A stretch of DNA of 64,000 nt from Gnetum montanum (lineage: Eukaryota; Streptophyta; Gnetopsida; Gnetales; Gnetaceae), in NCBI GenBank assembly GCA_015680685.1, contig MNCI01022307.1, positions 598,944 to 662,943 on the forward strand, given 5' to 3'. The notes beneath the pieces are model-generated. The model saw only the letters and a list, made by a program, of their open reading frames with translations, made no database searches and was not told the DNA's origin. Every line of letters starts with the position of its first letter. The stretch's first letter is position 1. The position numbers were made by a program, and so were the translations under genes. Below are positions 12,120 through 24,266 of the stretch, one piece after another.

Positions 12120-14060
12120 TGCCTGAATAAAATTTCATCCTCAAGTTCCTTACAAAATATTGGGAAGGTATGGGATTACTGACTGAATGAGAACTAATAG
12201 CGATAGAGAATAACAGACTCAAAGTCCCTGGTGAATAGATTGACAAACATATCACAACATTGGTATTCATGCCCTTTGTGGTGAACACTATACATAGATG
12301 ACATCCAAACCCTCATCTGATAGCTTCAAGAGAAAGAGAGAGAGAGAAAACAAAATGAGGCATGTTGCTGGTGATGTTAGAAATGTGCACTCCATTGTTC
12401 ATCCATAGCCACATGACCAAACTTATTCCTTGTGTAAACACTTTAGCCCCAGTCCATCCCAAGTGCTTCCTCCTATCCTAATCACAAATTAGCAAGGATA
12501 GATAAGTCATAATGCAGTTGATACCTTGCCTCAATATAAGAGCATTGGCTAGGTTGTGGGTATGGCAGATACTTGGTTAGAGGTTTTTAACTCATAACTA
12601 CCCAAGGTGTAGGGGTGAGATAGGTAATTGAATGGAAAATTTTGTGAGAAGGCCCCCACAACTAAGAGCGAACCTCTGGTAGCGATAGGGTGGAAAAACT
12701 AAAGGAACAATGAAGATGAAATAACGGTGAAGCCAATAAAATGGATGTTAAGGATGGGGATGAAATAAGAAATGGTTGATTACAAAGAATGTTTAATGGA
12801 AAGAACTTAACAATTGTACCAAAAAGAAATTCCAGTGGATCCTCCCCAAAGCAGGCTCATGCCTTTTATGCCCTGATAGACCCGCAAACCAAAGAGTCCA
12901 TAGGCTCTTGGAATGACATATGGAAACAAAGGTTGAGAACTTACCCACAAGATTTTATTGAAGACTAACAATGCATCAACCGAGACGTAGACTAATCATA
13001 AAACTAGCAATGAGGTAGAATATGGAAAGAAATATGAAAGGGGAGGACAAAATGGAATGGAATCCCAAGAGCAAGGCTGTGTAAAGTCCCTTGTGCATTA
13101 TGTGGTTAAGGTAACTAAATAAAATTTATCTTAATTTTGGACTCACCAACCATATCCAATGATCTCACATCAATACATTTGACCAACCCATCCTCATGAA
13201 GCAACAAGAATGTGTCCATTGAGTCACCACCATTCCAAGGAGAGAAAGATAGGAAAGCAAAAGAGGACAGCGGATGCAAAAAAGGGCTTTAGGTAGAGGG
13301 AACCTTTAGGCATGGGTAACATGTCTTTCTAGTGCCATAACCAATGTTTACAACCCATGTTTTTTTATTATGTCTAAGGGGTGTGCTTTGAATTCCCCCT
13401 AGTTTGTTTTTTTTTTTTTTTTTTGCGTGAGACCCACACTATGTAAACACTTATTTAAATTCATTCAACTTCCTGATATTTGGTCAATAGCGGAATGGCA
13501 GAAAACCCATGAAAAGCTTCCAAGTACCCAAGAGAATAGCCAGCACAAGTGCATCGAATCCCCTTGAAGTCACATCCTTTTCAACCATTGAATCCTTCCT
13601 TAGTTTGAAGAATACCAAGTCACCAATTCATTAATAAGTTTATTTAGAAAAAGGGACAATACAATTCCAAAGCCAAAGGAGACCACCACGTTGAATGGAT
13701 GAATGGACAACATGGACTCATTGCCTATTTTATCAAAAGAACCATATCTTAGTATCATCATTGAAGATCAAAGGTAAAAACCAAACATTAGCAATCAACA
13801 TTATTATAGTCCAGCCCACCATCATGAGCACTTATTATATGACGAATGAAAGTAAATCAAACAAAGAAATAGTAAGAATGTGAACGATGGTGTAAAACAA
13901 ACATAAGTAAAATTAAAAAGATGTGTAAAACAAAAATACAAAAAGAGTTGAGGGCTTAGAATTATTAGCATTGGTTGCCATCTCCCCCATGACTGAGTTG
14001 GAAGGAGGATATCTAAAATAGCGAGCAGGGTTGTCCACCAACAAAGGTAATATGGATACT
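12120..14060 (-). other. Noncoding 3' region of element F
   Basis: It lies between pol and the 3' LTR, where Athila elements carry an env-like ORF. No ORF remains. Several blocks are nearly unchanged in B and C, including a block at 12834-12855 containing CTGCTTTGGGGAGGA on the minus strand and one at 13290-13330. A 17-base T run occurs near 13408. Confidence 0.7.
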
Positions 14061-14062
14061 GG

Positions 14063-15346
14063 CTATTCTAGGCTCATGGAAATGTTTGGTTTGTTGGATG
14101 TTGACCAAAATTTCTTATCCAGGCTCTTAAGTTTGTAAATCATCATGGCTCCTGAAGGAAAAGTTGCATGAATAATATAAGGTCCTTCCCATAGTGTTTG
14201 AAATTCAGTGTGTTGTGGCACATGTGTGGGGTTCCAATAAAGAACCTTATCTCTTGGTTGGTACTTAACTTTTCTAATTTTTAGGTCATGATGGTGTTTA
14301 TTAAAATCCTTATGCAATTCATTAGATGACAGGGTGACTAATTGGTTCTCATCTAGCAAGTTAAGGTTCATTAACCATTCTTTTTATGCTAGATTAAGGT
14401 CAAGGTTGAGATCACACATCGTAGATAGTGTATGGAGTTCTACTTGAATAGGAAGCATTGGGAGTTTTTTGTACACTAACTTGTAGGGAGAGTAGCCTAT
14501 AAGGAGTTTCCATATGGAGCGGTATGCCCAAAGAGCATCATTCAGTTTGGTGCTCCAATCTCACCTATATTTGCTAATGGTTCTTGTCAATATTTTCGTA
14601 ATCTCCCTATTGGTTATTTTGGCTTGACCATTCGCTTGAGGATGGTATGGTGTAGTCAGTTTGTGTTCAACTCCTAAGCGTTGCATCAACTTTCAAAAAG
14701 TTGCACCTATAAAATGTGTGTCATTGTTAGAAATAAGTGCACGAGGCACGCCAAAGCTGTTAGCGATTTGTTGTTAAACAAATCATCCAGCAATAGACAA
14801 TGTACAATCCATAATAGCAGCTGCTTCTGCCCATTTTGTGAAATAGTCAACGACAATAACAATGTAGGATTTTCCATTGGACATTAGTGTAATAGGCCTC
14901 ATAAAATCAATTCCCCATATGTCGAAGGGTTCTAAAGGTTGAATCCATTGTTGTGGACCTTCCTTCCTAGCAGTCATTCCCCATCACATTAGCAGCACTC
15001 ACAAGATTGGACAATAATATCCCGATCATTTTGATAGGTAGGAACGCTACTATACCAATTTTTTTCTGTGGTTAATTCATTATTTACTACACCTGTAAAG
15101 AGGAATTCATCAGGAAAGTGATCAAAAAGCATATATTCATCCTCTTTGTTGTCCCATCTTAACTGAGATAAATGATCAGCAACAATGTTCTCGGTGCCTT
15201 TACAATTGATCATTATAAGATTGAACTCTTGTAAGATTACAAGCCATCGTATGATGCAAGGGCTCACTGTTGGTTTATTCAGCAAGAACTGAATTGCACT
15301 ATGATCTGTGTGTACAAATACCTTATAGTCCAATACATAGTTTAGA
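14063..15346 (-). pseudogene. Pol 3' part of element F: RNase H and integrase
   Basis: Minus strand: RNase H end (15346-15070; VFVHTDHSAIQFLLNKP), then a deletion that removes the integrase HH ligands and leaves SCECC. The core follows with FDIWGIDFM (first Asp present), ISNNDTHF (second Asp changed to Asn) and QANGQAKITNREI (catalytic Glu replaced by Lys). The C-terminal domain ends near 14063 (YWNPTHVPQHTEFQTLWEGPY). Stops interrupt the frame. It cannot encode active integrase. Confidence 0.82.
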
Positions 15347-15349
15347 AGC

Positions 15350-17155
15350 AATTTCCAATAGAACACTTGGTAATTGACCCACAATCTTCACTCTACTTTT
15401 ATCCACTTGAACAATCTTCTTATTTGACTTTTCAGGAATCAAACCAAGTTTCTTACATATAGACAATGGCATTATAGTAGACATAGCTCCAGAATCAACC
15501 AAACAATTGTGTAAGTACTTATCTTTTAATTTCATTATCAAAAGAAAAGGAGGAGCTTCCTTATCGTGTGAAGTCTTTAATTTCTCATTATTACTAGACA
15601 CATAACTTAACTCTGATTCTCTAACTCTCCTTTTATCTTTAATGAATTCTAAGGTCTTTCTTTGCTGATAGAGGCTAATATTGGCCTTGACATGTTTAAG
15701 GTCTTCTATCAAATCATATTCTCCATCACCAATGAAGCTTGATCTCTTTATCCATTTGTTAAAAGACTGATTTGGAGTGCTTTGCTCCACTTGATTGTCT
15801 TTACCTTTATTCTTATCCTTTCTACTTGGCTCAAAAGCTTTTCTCTTAGTAGATGGATCAGTAATAACATTTGGGGGTCTAGAAGTAGTTAGTCTTTCCT
15901 TAGATCGAAGACTATATCCATTTTCCTCATTGTTATTACATTCTTCATCTGAAGACATATCTTCTTCAGAACTTGATAGAGAAGAAGTATCACTAGATCC
16001 ATTGCTAGAAGATTTACTTGCATAATGAACACTAGATAACTCATTATCAGATTCAATATCAAGAAAGTTGGACATAATAAGATCACTTTCATCCTCATCT
16101 TCTACTAACTTAGTGTCTTGATGTTTATGCTTTCTATTTTTCCTTTCTTCCTTGATATTAACTCTTGCCAATGCTTTTTCAAGCTTCACTATTTTGTTAG
16201 ACATATCTCTCATTAATTGTCCTTTTTCAGATCCTACTCTTTCATGTTCTTGCTCTATCTTAACATGAGATGGACCTGGTAAAGCTTTAAATTGAGCAAA
16301 ATCTTGCATAGGAATCATAACTCTTTCTTCTCTTTTTTGAATTGCAATATTTTCTTCAGGATTCAAGTTCAACTGTTTTTCTAACTGTATAGCTTCACTA
16401 AAGTAGTCATTTAGTGTAGTTAAGTTTGGAGTTCTCCTTAACCAAATTGAAATGTTGGGGTTGACAGCCTTAAGGTAAGTTTCCTTAAGCATTTCTTCTG
16501 ATGGCCTATATTGCCTTTGAAAGAGTCCACAAATTCGTTGAAACTTAATGTTGAAATCTCTAATTGACTCTTTAACTCCTTGCTTAGCTTGTATTAGCCC
16601 ACAGTATAGTTGTTGTTGATCTAATTGATTACCAAACTGGGCTAAGAAAAGATTCTTCATGTCATCCCAACTTGTAATACTATTACTTGGTAAGTTTGAA
16701 TACCAAATCTGAGCCATATCCTTTAGATTTGATACAAACAACCTACAAGCTTGATCTTCATGTTGAATATTTGCATGAGCTAAAGCTAACTCAAACATGT
16801 GAATATATTCTTCAGCTAAATAAGCTTTTCCAGGAATAAAAGGCTCAGGCAAATATTTGTAAACTACCTTAGGAATATCATTGTAATTTTGAAATCCTAA
16901 TGGTGTAACTCCTTGCCAAGGATTTGCCATCCTATTCCTTTGAAATGTTGAACTCTTAGACTTTCTAGATCTTCTCTTACGAATTGATAAACCAGAGATA
17001 ATGGGTGATCTTCTTGATCTTCTAGTTTTCACTCCACTACTTGTTCCCAATTCAGAAACTTTCTTTTGTTCTTCTTCTGATGAAGAATCAGTCTTAGAAT
17101 CTAGAATATCCTTTGAAACTTTGAAACTTTCCAAACTATGAAATTTCTTGGTCAT
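15350..17155 (-). CDS. Gag-protease of element G (truncated, open frame)
   Basis: The frame is open for about 600 codons from ATG at 17155. The track frame continues to 15323, but the last few codons belong to element F. In order: a basic N-terminal region (RKRRSRKSK, about residues 45-70), then a retrotransposon Gag fold (about 75-290; LAEEYIHMFELALAHA, GVKESIRDFNIKFQRICGLF). A coiled segment (310-345) and an acidic, Ser-rich linker (350-420) follow. The retropepsin start has canonical LVDSGAMSTIMP and ends before the flap. No zinc finger is seen. Having no stop over 1.8 kb contrasts with neighbouring elements and points to a younger copy or selection. It would make Gag but no working enzyme. 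Confidence 0.75.
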
Positions 17156-17272
17156 GAACTGAAAATAGTATCTAATTCTTAAGCCTTACAAATAATTGTT
17201 GATGTACTAAAAGTATAAGGCTTATGAACCTAGAGGCTTAATTTTCAGCCCTCCTTCTAGCGCCAAAAGAAC

Positions 17273-18994
17273 TGTTGGCGACCGTTTGGGACGCGACCGC
17301 CAACGAGTGTCCTCGAACAGGATTTAGGTGCCTGCTGGTCTCTGGCAACACCAAGGCCCAGATACCTCCAAATAAACTCAGTAGTTAATGTGAGTATGTG
17401 TGTGTGCTGTTGCGGCGTGTGGTTGTGTAAAATGTAACAATTGCGTTGTGTGTGAACTACAAATGACTTACTTTAAAGAGATTCAGCCAACTTTGCCAAG
17501 TACTGTGAGTTCTTGAAAATTTCCTATTTTGTTCAACTGCCTAGTCTACGCGGTCCTTATAATACCTACTTGTAACAAATAAAATTTTGCAAAAACATTT
17601 GAGCACAACTCCGCAATCTACTCCTAATTTTCCCCAGAGAAAGAGATAGTTCCACAAGAAAACTAGAAATAGAGCAAGATTCGATGGAAATAAGCAGAAA
17701 AGAAAAGAAAGCAGATTTGTGTAGACCTCAAATATTTAAACAAGGTAAAATGACACGAGTAAACACTTCGCAATAAAGCTATCCCAAATTCAATATCTAC
17801 GAATTGTTCAAACTTCCAAGGCTCAAACAAGCAATATCTTCAAGACAATCCTATTATGCTACCAAAAATTGCTGCGTAAACTACCACGTACGAGACTCCA
17901 TTTTGACTAGATAATAGATGTCAACGATTGCATTCAAACAGAACCTTTAAAAGACTTGACAATTTCTGATTGAAATACCACGAGAATTCACTTTAAAGAT
18001 AAAAAGAAGCTATTCTGGTCCCATCAAAATACCAAAGATTTTCTGAACCCTCTCGACTACTGAATTGTTCAACGGCGTGACTACAAACAGAGGCTCTCTT
18101 ACAACAATCCCAATAGCAGTTCCCACACGTTGCACAATAACGAAATTTACTACTAAAATGCTCTTAAGGCTTTTAAACACAAGCGCTTCTATGGCAAAAT
18201 TTTAATAGAAATTTCTATCGGGCAACAAGAACAATAAGAGCAATCTAAAAATCCCAAAATTACTTGCCAAGGATGATACTATCTAAACCACTAGCTAAAC
18301 AATTTAAACAAAACAAAAAATGAAATGCATAACTCACAGGACCATGACAAAGAGGCTGAAATCTTTATTCTAGCAAGCCATCTTACAAGCAATCGTTCAC
18401 ACTTTCTTCTTTACAAAATGCTCTTCTCCCAAGACTCAAAGTGTCTCCAAGTAAGAGCCCAAGTGCTAACTAGTAGCCTTCAAAATGTGATGTATGAGAC
18501 CCCAAGTGTGATGATGATATTTCTCCTTGACCCTTGAAGCCTTTTTATAGGGTTCAAAGGTAGGTAGGGAAGTTACATATTCAAAAATATCTCACCTAAC
18601 TTCTCTCCCAAGTAACTTGGCCAACCAATTAGGAGATTACTTGCCCAACAAGTTAGGAGGTTACTTGCCCAACAAGTTAGGTAAGTTACAACAATTTTGG
18701 GTGGTTGTAACCACCATAGAGATAAAAAAGGCTACAATTTAGTTATAAATATAGGAATAAAAGGGATAATAACCAAATGTCTCTTTTTATAAGATGTTAC
18801 ACAAATATCCCATAATTGTCTTTTCCTTTTGAAATCTTAAAATATTTTATTTAAATCATATTTTAGTTAAATCATAGTAATAGAGATAGTAATTATAGTA
18901 AATATATATCTATTGGCCCCTAACTTGACAAAATTAAATATATATCTATGGACCATGTATGATCTTTATAATTGCTCAAAAAAAATTGTTAACA
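17273..18994 (-). repeat. Putative LTR of element G
   Basis: The plus strand begins TGTTGG just outside the Gag leader and is taken to end TTAACA at 18994, giving TG...CA ends and 1.7 kb. A minus-strand TATA word CTATAAAAAG lies at 18541-18550. Two exact-length 24-base units (18631, 18655) with TTACTTGCCCAACAAGTT sit in the presumed U3. The outer end is uncertain because no second LTR or target duplication is present. Next to the inner end, minus-strand TTTTGGCGCTAGAAGGAGGG could be a primer site, tRNA not assigned. Confidence 0.5.
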
Positions 18995-19261
18995 ATATTA
19001 AACGCTTCGTGATGTGCGGCATCTCTGTTTGACCATGCTCTGGAAATACCACGGCAATCTCACGGTTTAGCTTTTCAAGCCTCTCTTGAAATGCCTACAA
19101 GCGCGTGCGTGGAAAAGCTTGACCACATCTTTTGCGTCCGTCATGGCTGCTCTGCTCCATTCCATTGATGATCTGCGCACGTGACCGAGGCTTCTCTTCT
19201 ACCGCTGCTGATCTTCTGCCTGCGCGTAATCCTCCTTTTTGCTGCCGTTGCTCTGCTGCCT

Positions 19262-19748
19262 CTACTCTGCTGAACTTGTCTCAACCACACCATGCCCGAT
19301 TTCTCTTCCTTCTTCATCGTCGAATGTAACTACTTCAACAGTAACGTCTGTGTCCTGTGACTCTCCTCCTTGCTCTTCTTCTTCTTCCTCCGCATCTTGA
19401 GCAAGCCATACTTGCCTACACTCGGCAAGTGCCTTGCCCCTGCGGCCATTGTCGAGCTTGATGGTGAGGGCCCTCCCCTGGAACTTCGCCCCGTCCAATT
19501 CCACGACCTTCATCGCCAACTCCTCTGCACTGGCCCCTCCGTACGTCACAAAGCAGAATCTAGCATTCTTCTCGGCATCATTGCGGCTCCGTATCAACAC
19601 TAGCGACTTGAGAGGACCAAACTGTCGGAAATAATCTACGATCTCCTGTTTCCTTTGTCTTCAAACCCTAGTCGATCGGGCTGAGCTTCACGCGCGCAGA
19701 TTTGCCGAACTAGGGTTCGTATTGGGCGTCGGAGGTGCCTCGGATACC
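19262..19748 (-). pseudogene. RRM RNA-binding protein fragment, frame-broken
   Basis: Minus strand from ATG 19748 begins a short Pro/Ser-rich start that stops at 19688. In another phase a clear RRM half follows: VDYFRQFGPLKSLVLIRSR, then RNP1-like NARFCFVTY, then ELDGAKFQGRALTIKL. An acidic tail with a run of Glu ends at 19262. RRM domains bind single-stranded RNA; the aromatic residues of RNP1 are present. The RNP2 strand falls in the frame break. An intron with an AG acceptor before GAGATCGTA (19648) is an alternative to a frameshift. The sequence is GC-richer than the flanks and is likely a host gene or retrocopy fragment. Confidence 0.5.
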
Positions 19749-20220
19749 ATCGCTACTGAAAATCCAAATCCAAAATAGCCGGCAGTGGAAGAATCCTTGT
19801 CAATTCTGCAATTATTCATGCCACGGCGTAGAGCAAGAAAATTGAGGCCACGCCTAATTTCTCCAATTCCATTGCTGAACCCACCAAATCTTTGGCGGAA
19901 TCTGAGAACAGGGCTGTGTTCAGAATGTGGGCAAGCGACAGGACTACAATCAGAAATAATTCTAGGCATTTTCTGTAGCCATCCAAAGCACATTCGGACG
20001 ATGATGATTGCAGGTATAATTTTGCTGTTGTGTATGCCTTCCACAAACCCATGCCCAGGAACCTTAATCCTGCAAAGCTTGATCCCCAGAATCCCATGGT
20101 TTGCTGTGTTGCTAACAACTGCATGAGTGAGGGTTTTGGCATTTTCCCCTGGATGCAGCAAGCGCAGATGAACCCCAACGATTACACCATCGTAACCAAA
20201 CCAGTAGTGGATTTTTGCTA
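19749..20220. other. GC-richer gene-like stretch, unidentified
   Basis: Long overlapping open frames occur on both strands (minus 20178-19816 and 20161-19688; plus 19785-20126). None matches a family I know, and they overlap each other, so at most one is real. It may be the 5' flank of the RRM fragment. Confidence 0.3.
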
Positions 20221-20439
20221 ATATCTGGAATATCCAAAAGCCAGTTTTTGCCCCAAAATCACACCCAATAACAATCCTATCATCTCATTCAAACTTTGAT
20301 TTAGAACCTCACCACAGAGTCCTAGCAACCGGGCAATTGAACTTTGATATGTTATTAGGTGGATATATACCTTACCCGATGAGCCAACAACCTTTGAATA
20401 CATAATGTTAGAAGCATGACTTGACTTTTGTAATTTATT

Positions 20440-20546
20440 GAAAATGAAGCAAGAGGCTTACCAAAATCGAACCCATGAGTTTTAGTTTTCAAATCAAGAG
20501 TCTCACTATTCCATGGAATGGCCAAATGTGCCAACACATACCATTT
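20440..20546 (-). mobile_element. tRNA-derived SINE copy (minus)
   Basis: The minus strand shows GTGTTGGCACATTTGG (degenerate A box) and, about 60 bases on, ATGGGTTCGATTTTGGTAAG (B box GGTTCGA). It matches copies at 60441-60594 and 61133-61285. It lies directly beside the truncated end of element A2. Confidence 0.55.
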
Positions 20547-20574
20547 CCTATTTTTTTCTAGAAGATACTTAGAA

Positions 20575-21320
20575 CCAAACGTTGAAACGTTGTAGGAGCA
20601 TTGTACAAGCTCAACGACATCTATTTGTATGCAGATGTTCCCCAAGGACTTGTGAACGTGGTCTTGGCTTGGTCTTCTAGTGCTATTTGGATTTGGTTGT
20701 ATCCACTATATCCATCCAGAAAAACTATAGTAGCAATGCCTTGCAATGGTAACTGGTCTTTCAATGTTGCCATGTTTAGTAGCCTGAATTCTATACACAC
20801 CCTCCATTTACCTCCCTTTTTCAGCATAATAACTAATGGACTAACCCATTCACTATCAACAATGGGGTAGATGAACCCAACTTTTAGAAGTTGTTCAATT
20901 TCTTCTTTAACCACTTGCTTCAGCTTTGGGTTTAATGGCCTCTACGATTGTCATTGAGGCTTCATGAAGGAGTCAATGTAAATCCTATGTTGGCATATCC
21001 TAGGGTCTATTCTGATTAATTCAGGATATGACCAAGTAAAGGCTTTTGACCATTTGTTCACCATTTTCAATAGTCTCTCTTTTTATTGCGGAGCAAGCCT
21101 GACATTAATAATTATCGATTTTTGAGAAATGTGTACTCCATACTAGTGGGCAATGGTTTTAACTCTAGGGGCTCTTGCTTAAAGTTGTCAGGGATTTCCA
21201 ACTTTTCCCAGTTGATATTTTCAATGTCGAGACTTGAAAGTTGGCGATGGACTTGCTCTAATGTGTTTATTCTATTGATATAAGTGCAAGTCAAACCCTT
21301 ATTTGGTTCCATGCATATAG
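20575..21320 (-). pseudogene. RT fragment of element A2
   Basis: Minus strand: the pre-RT linker (MEPNKGLTCTYIN near 21312), then KEEIEQLLKVGFIYPI and SEWVSPLVIMLKKGGKWR, then VFLDGYSGYNQIQ. A short in-frame deletion removes the segment normally just before FLDGYSGYNQ. The palm DD motif lies beyond the truncation at 20575. It cannot function. Confidence 0.8.
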
Positions 21321-21589
21321 TTGAGTTACTCTCTTGGTCAGCCCTCAGCCACTCAGGGCCTTCCTATCTTGTGGCTCCCGCATACAGGCATCTTTGTATA
21401 TTAGTTACTTGTGCACACTGGTTGCATGCAAGTAATGTTAAATGTTGTACAAACCAGGACTCCTACACGCAACTACACCCTGTGTCACTATATGAAATGC
21501 ATGGAACTTTCTTCTTCTTGATCTTTCTAAATGTATTTTCCTTTGATATCTCTAGGTAAAGATCACATATTCCTAGGCATGCATCAATT

Positions 21590-22140
21590 GTGCTTAGCTA
21601 TGCTCTTCCCATTATGATTGGGAAGTCCCCCTTACAATTGTTAACTTGAATCACTAGGAAGTCGGCTGGATATGACCATCCACAAATAGTGGTAGCAATG
21701 TCCTCCACTAGTCCTAATGGGATAGTGATGGACTGGTTGGCCAGCTCTAAAAAAATGTTACTCTTTTTTAGTGGAGGCAAGTTCGAGGCTTTGTATATTT
21801 TTTGAGAGATTAAGCTAATACCAAAACTTGAATCCAAAAGAGCTTTGCACACCTCATTCCTAGAAATTTGTAAATATATAAGAGGACTCCCAGGATCAAA
21901 GAATTTCCTAATAAGATGAGCAACCTTAATCCAATTGGTAATAACATGTGTCAAAATGACCATGTGCATTGACTATGGCCTTTGGTTTGAAGGGAGTTCC
22001 AAAGTTTCATATGATGGTGAGGCCTTTGGAGAGTTAGCTGCTTGTGACTGCAAGGACTTGGTTGGACTGTTGGTCCTAAAGAAAGTTCTATTCTTTGTGT
22101 GATTGTCTAAATCAACAATAGGATGAGGACTAACAGCCCT
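21590..22140 (-). pseudogene. Protease region of element A2
   Basis: Minus strand 21969-21598 is open and contains the protease: the active-site region reads LLDSSFGISLI where sister copies have LLDLGS.VNLI, so the catalytic Gly context is lost. The later part, GWSYPADFLVIQVNN and FPIIMGRA, is intact. Upstream sequence to 22140 is the Gag-protease linker. Confidence 0.75.
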
Positions 22141-22208
22141 TGTAGTGTTATGTTGCTATGGCTGGGCAAGGAGCTCACCCTACATGGCTAGAAAGAGTGG
22201 TAATGGAG

Positions 22209-23250
22209 TTAAGGGTGGAAGAGATGTAGCTGAATGAGAAGGATAGTATGTTTCTGGAACATCACCCCTAGGCGAAGGAGTTCTATAATACTTATGGGTT
22301 TAGTAGTAAGGTTGAGGAGCAACCTAACTAGGAGAGTCACGTGGAGAGATTGGCTACTGCACATAGTATCCATATAGGTCAGGTTGACAATAAGGGTACT
22401 GTTGACATGGTGGTGGCATTCCTCATGATTGTGGGTGCTGCCACTATTGATACTACTCATTTGGTTGTGGTGGAGTTCCACTTGGATAATACATCACGGG
22501 TTGGTGGAACTGCCTTAGGTTACCTTGGGGACAAGGTAACCTTTAGTGTGTTTTCCTTTTGTTTAATCATGGGTTGAGTGCATACATCCCAAACTCTTGC
22601 AGATGTGAGATTATAGGGTAACATCCCTTAGGATGGTCATATTGGCATATCTCACATCCACCGTCATTGTCTATATCTGAACCCACAACCTCTTCGATGA
22701 TGGCAACTTTGTCGTTACCTTTGTTATGTGCATATTCAACTTCTCTCTTTTTTCTCCTTTCTCGATCACTACCTTCCTCTCTAGACTCCTCTACTATTTT
22801 GAGCACTGTTTGAAATCTATTATTTAGGAAGTCGCACATTTGGTCCACCTTTGCTGATAGTTCCAATGCAAGTTTTTGAATGGGCAAGGTTTTCCTATTC
22901 ACCATCTCTTCAAGTGGTGACTCCTCTTCATCCTCACAAAATATAACTCTCTTCTTTCGGAGGGAAGGAGATTTGTTATATTCTTTCACACTCTCTCTTT
23001 TCCTTAACTCACCTTCCTCTTTAGCAACTTGCTCCAACAATATTTGTACTTGATGGGCCCTAAGCTCAGATAGCCTTCCTTGGGCATAAGTCCCAAGGTT
23101 TCTTCACGTTTTGTGCCTAAGCCCATCTAAGAGATGGCATAGTTGTTCCCTTTGCAAGTAACCATGGCCTGGGCAATGATGTAATAGTGCATAATATTGG
23201 CCCATGGTAGCATCCAAAGGTTCATGTCCTCATTTCCATCCTTGGATTTT
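22209..23250 (-). pseudogene. Gag C-terminal half of element A2
   Basis: Minus strand from 23040: EEGELRKRESVKEYN, a charged helical stretch, then the zinc finger CEICQYDHPKGCY near 22640. The final Cys of the finger, present in element A, is Tyr here (TAC for TGC). The Pro/Tyr/His-rich tail follows with stops. The N-terminal half of the same Gag lies beyond element B at 33359-34002. Confidence 0.78.
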
Positions 23251-23255
23251 CTTTC

Positions 23256-24247
23256 TGATGAAGTAGTTACTCTAATTATTAGAGAAGTTATTATTGGAGC
23301 AGTTACTTTAATAATTAGAGTAGTTATTATTGGAATGATTACTCTAATTATTAGAGTGGTTATTATTGGAGCGATTACTCTAATAATTAGAGTGGTTATT
23401 ATTAGAATAGTTACTTTAATTATTAGAGCGGTTATTATTGAAGTGGTTACTTTAATAATTAGAGTGGTTATTATTGGAGTAGTTATTCTAATTATTAGAG
23501 CGGTTACTCTAATTATTAAAGTGGTTGCTTCCAAGTCTATAAATACAGTGCCCAAGCACACAATTTGAAAGAAGTCTTTTAGCAGTCAAGTAGCAAAACT
23601 CTTGTAATCTATTTGAAGGTTGGAGTATTTTCCAAGTGCCCGCAGCAGGAGGTCGAAGGTGGACGCATCTTTATTCGAGCATTGTGTACCTGAGCACACC
23701 TTGTGTACGGAAATAACATCAAGCTCTTTGATTCATCCTTGCAGCACTTGAGATTTTTTTTCTTACGCATTTCTTTTATTTTATTTTCTTATGCATTTAT
23801 TTTATTTTATGACATTTCTATTATTAGTGTAGCAATTCATTTTGATCAATTAAGTAAATTGTTAAATTACACTTAGTATGATCACTTCAAGCATGCATGT
23901 AACACTTGGTAACCCAGTAACGATTAGCATTTGGTAATCCCAGTAGTGTTGCACTAGTTTAGGATGTGTACAACAAGTGAGAACGTATACTGATGTTAGG
24001 ATTAGTTAAATCCTAGTTAATTAGTAGTTAAATTAAATTAGTCACGTAGTTATCTCTCTCTTTCCTTATTAGCACAGGACATAAAAACATAAAAGATATA
24101 AAAATCATATGCGCATATTCAACGATCAACCAACCCGTCCTTGTTCCACAAAGGCGCATAGAAACTTAGTCCTTGGAATTCGACTGGATCACGCATGAAA
24201 CACTTGAATTCGTATGGTTGAGCGTAGGGGTACCTCACCGCTCATCA
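23256..24247 (+). repeat. 5' LTR of element B
   Basis: 992 bases, TGATGAAG to CTCATCA. U3 begins with a 36-base tandem repeat (23267-23525), followed by the TATA box in AGTCTATAAATACAG near 23531-23545. Compared with the 3' LTR it has two more repeat units and lacks about 46 bases near 24112. Confidence 0.95.
23267..23525. repeat. 36-bp palindromic tandem repeat in U3 of 5' LTR B
   Basis: About seven units, each containing a near-perfect palindrome of the form CTCTAATTATTAGAG or CTCTAATAATTAGAG plus a linker GTGGTTATTATTGGAG. As 36 is a multiple of three and the units are near-palindromic, both strands read open for over 120 codons. These are not genes. Confidence 0.9.
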
Positions 24248-24248
24248 T

Positions 24249-24266
24249 TAGTGTCGTTGCCAAAAA
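24249..24266 (+). promoter_or_regulatory. Decayed tRNA-Asp primer site of element B
   Basis: TAGTGTCGTTGCCAAAAA directly follows the LTR and aligns with TGGCGCCGTTGCCGGGGA. GTTGCC is intact; the other differences are mostly G-to-A and C-to-T. Confidence 0.7.

Larger units (their letters stand above)
11272..15350 (-). mobile_element. Athila-like retrotransposon F, 3' half only
   Basis: On the minus strand: RNase H, a deleted integrase zinc domain, the integrase core and C-terminal domain, a 1.9-kb noncoding 3' region, then the 3' LTR. At about 15350 the sequence changes to the protease of unrelated element G, so the 5' half is lost. Homology to B extends base by base through the 3' region. 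Confidence 0.82.
15350..18994 (-). mobile_element. Ty3-type retrotransposon G, gag-protease and one LTR
   Basis: The minus-strand order is LTR (18994-17273), short leader, open gag-protease. The element is cut in the protease at about 15350, where F begins. LTR ends, Gag sequence and protease are unlike the Athila-like copies around it. Pol and the 3' LTR are missing. Confidence 0.7.
20575..23255 (-). mobile_element. Athila-like retrotransposon A2, first segment
   Basis: Minus-strand order from the right: Gag (23250-22210), protease region (22140-21590), linker, RT (21312-20575). It ends within RT beside a SINE, so its 3' half is lost. At 23255 it is interrupted by element B and resumes at 33359 in the same orientation. 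The flanks of B join to an uninterrupted A2 when compared with element A (8160-8180). Confidence 0.88.

Noticed and set aside
23267-23525. CRISPR-like regular palindromic repeats
   Set aside because: There are no unique spacers, no cas genes and a plant context; the repeats lie inside an LTR promoter region.
23127-23568. Long open frames on both strands (VTLIIRVV-type peptides)
   Set aside because: They are translations of the 36-bp palindromic tandem repeat in the LTR U3; the same occurs at 32380-32653. No gene.
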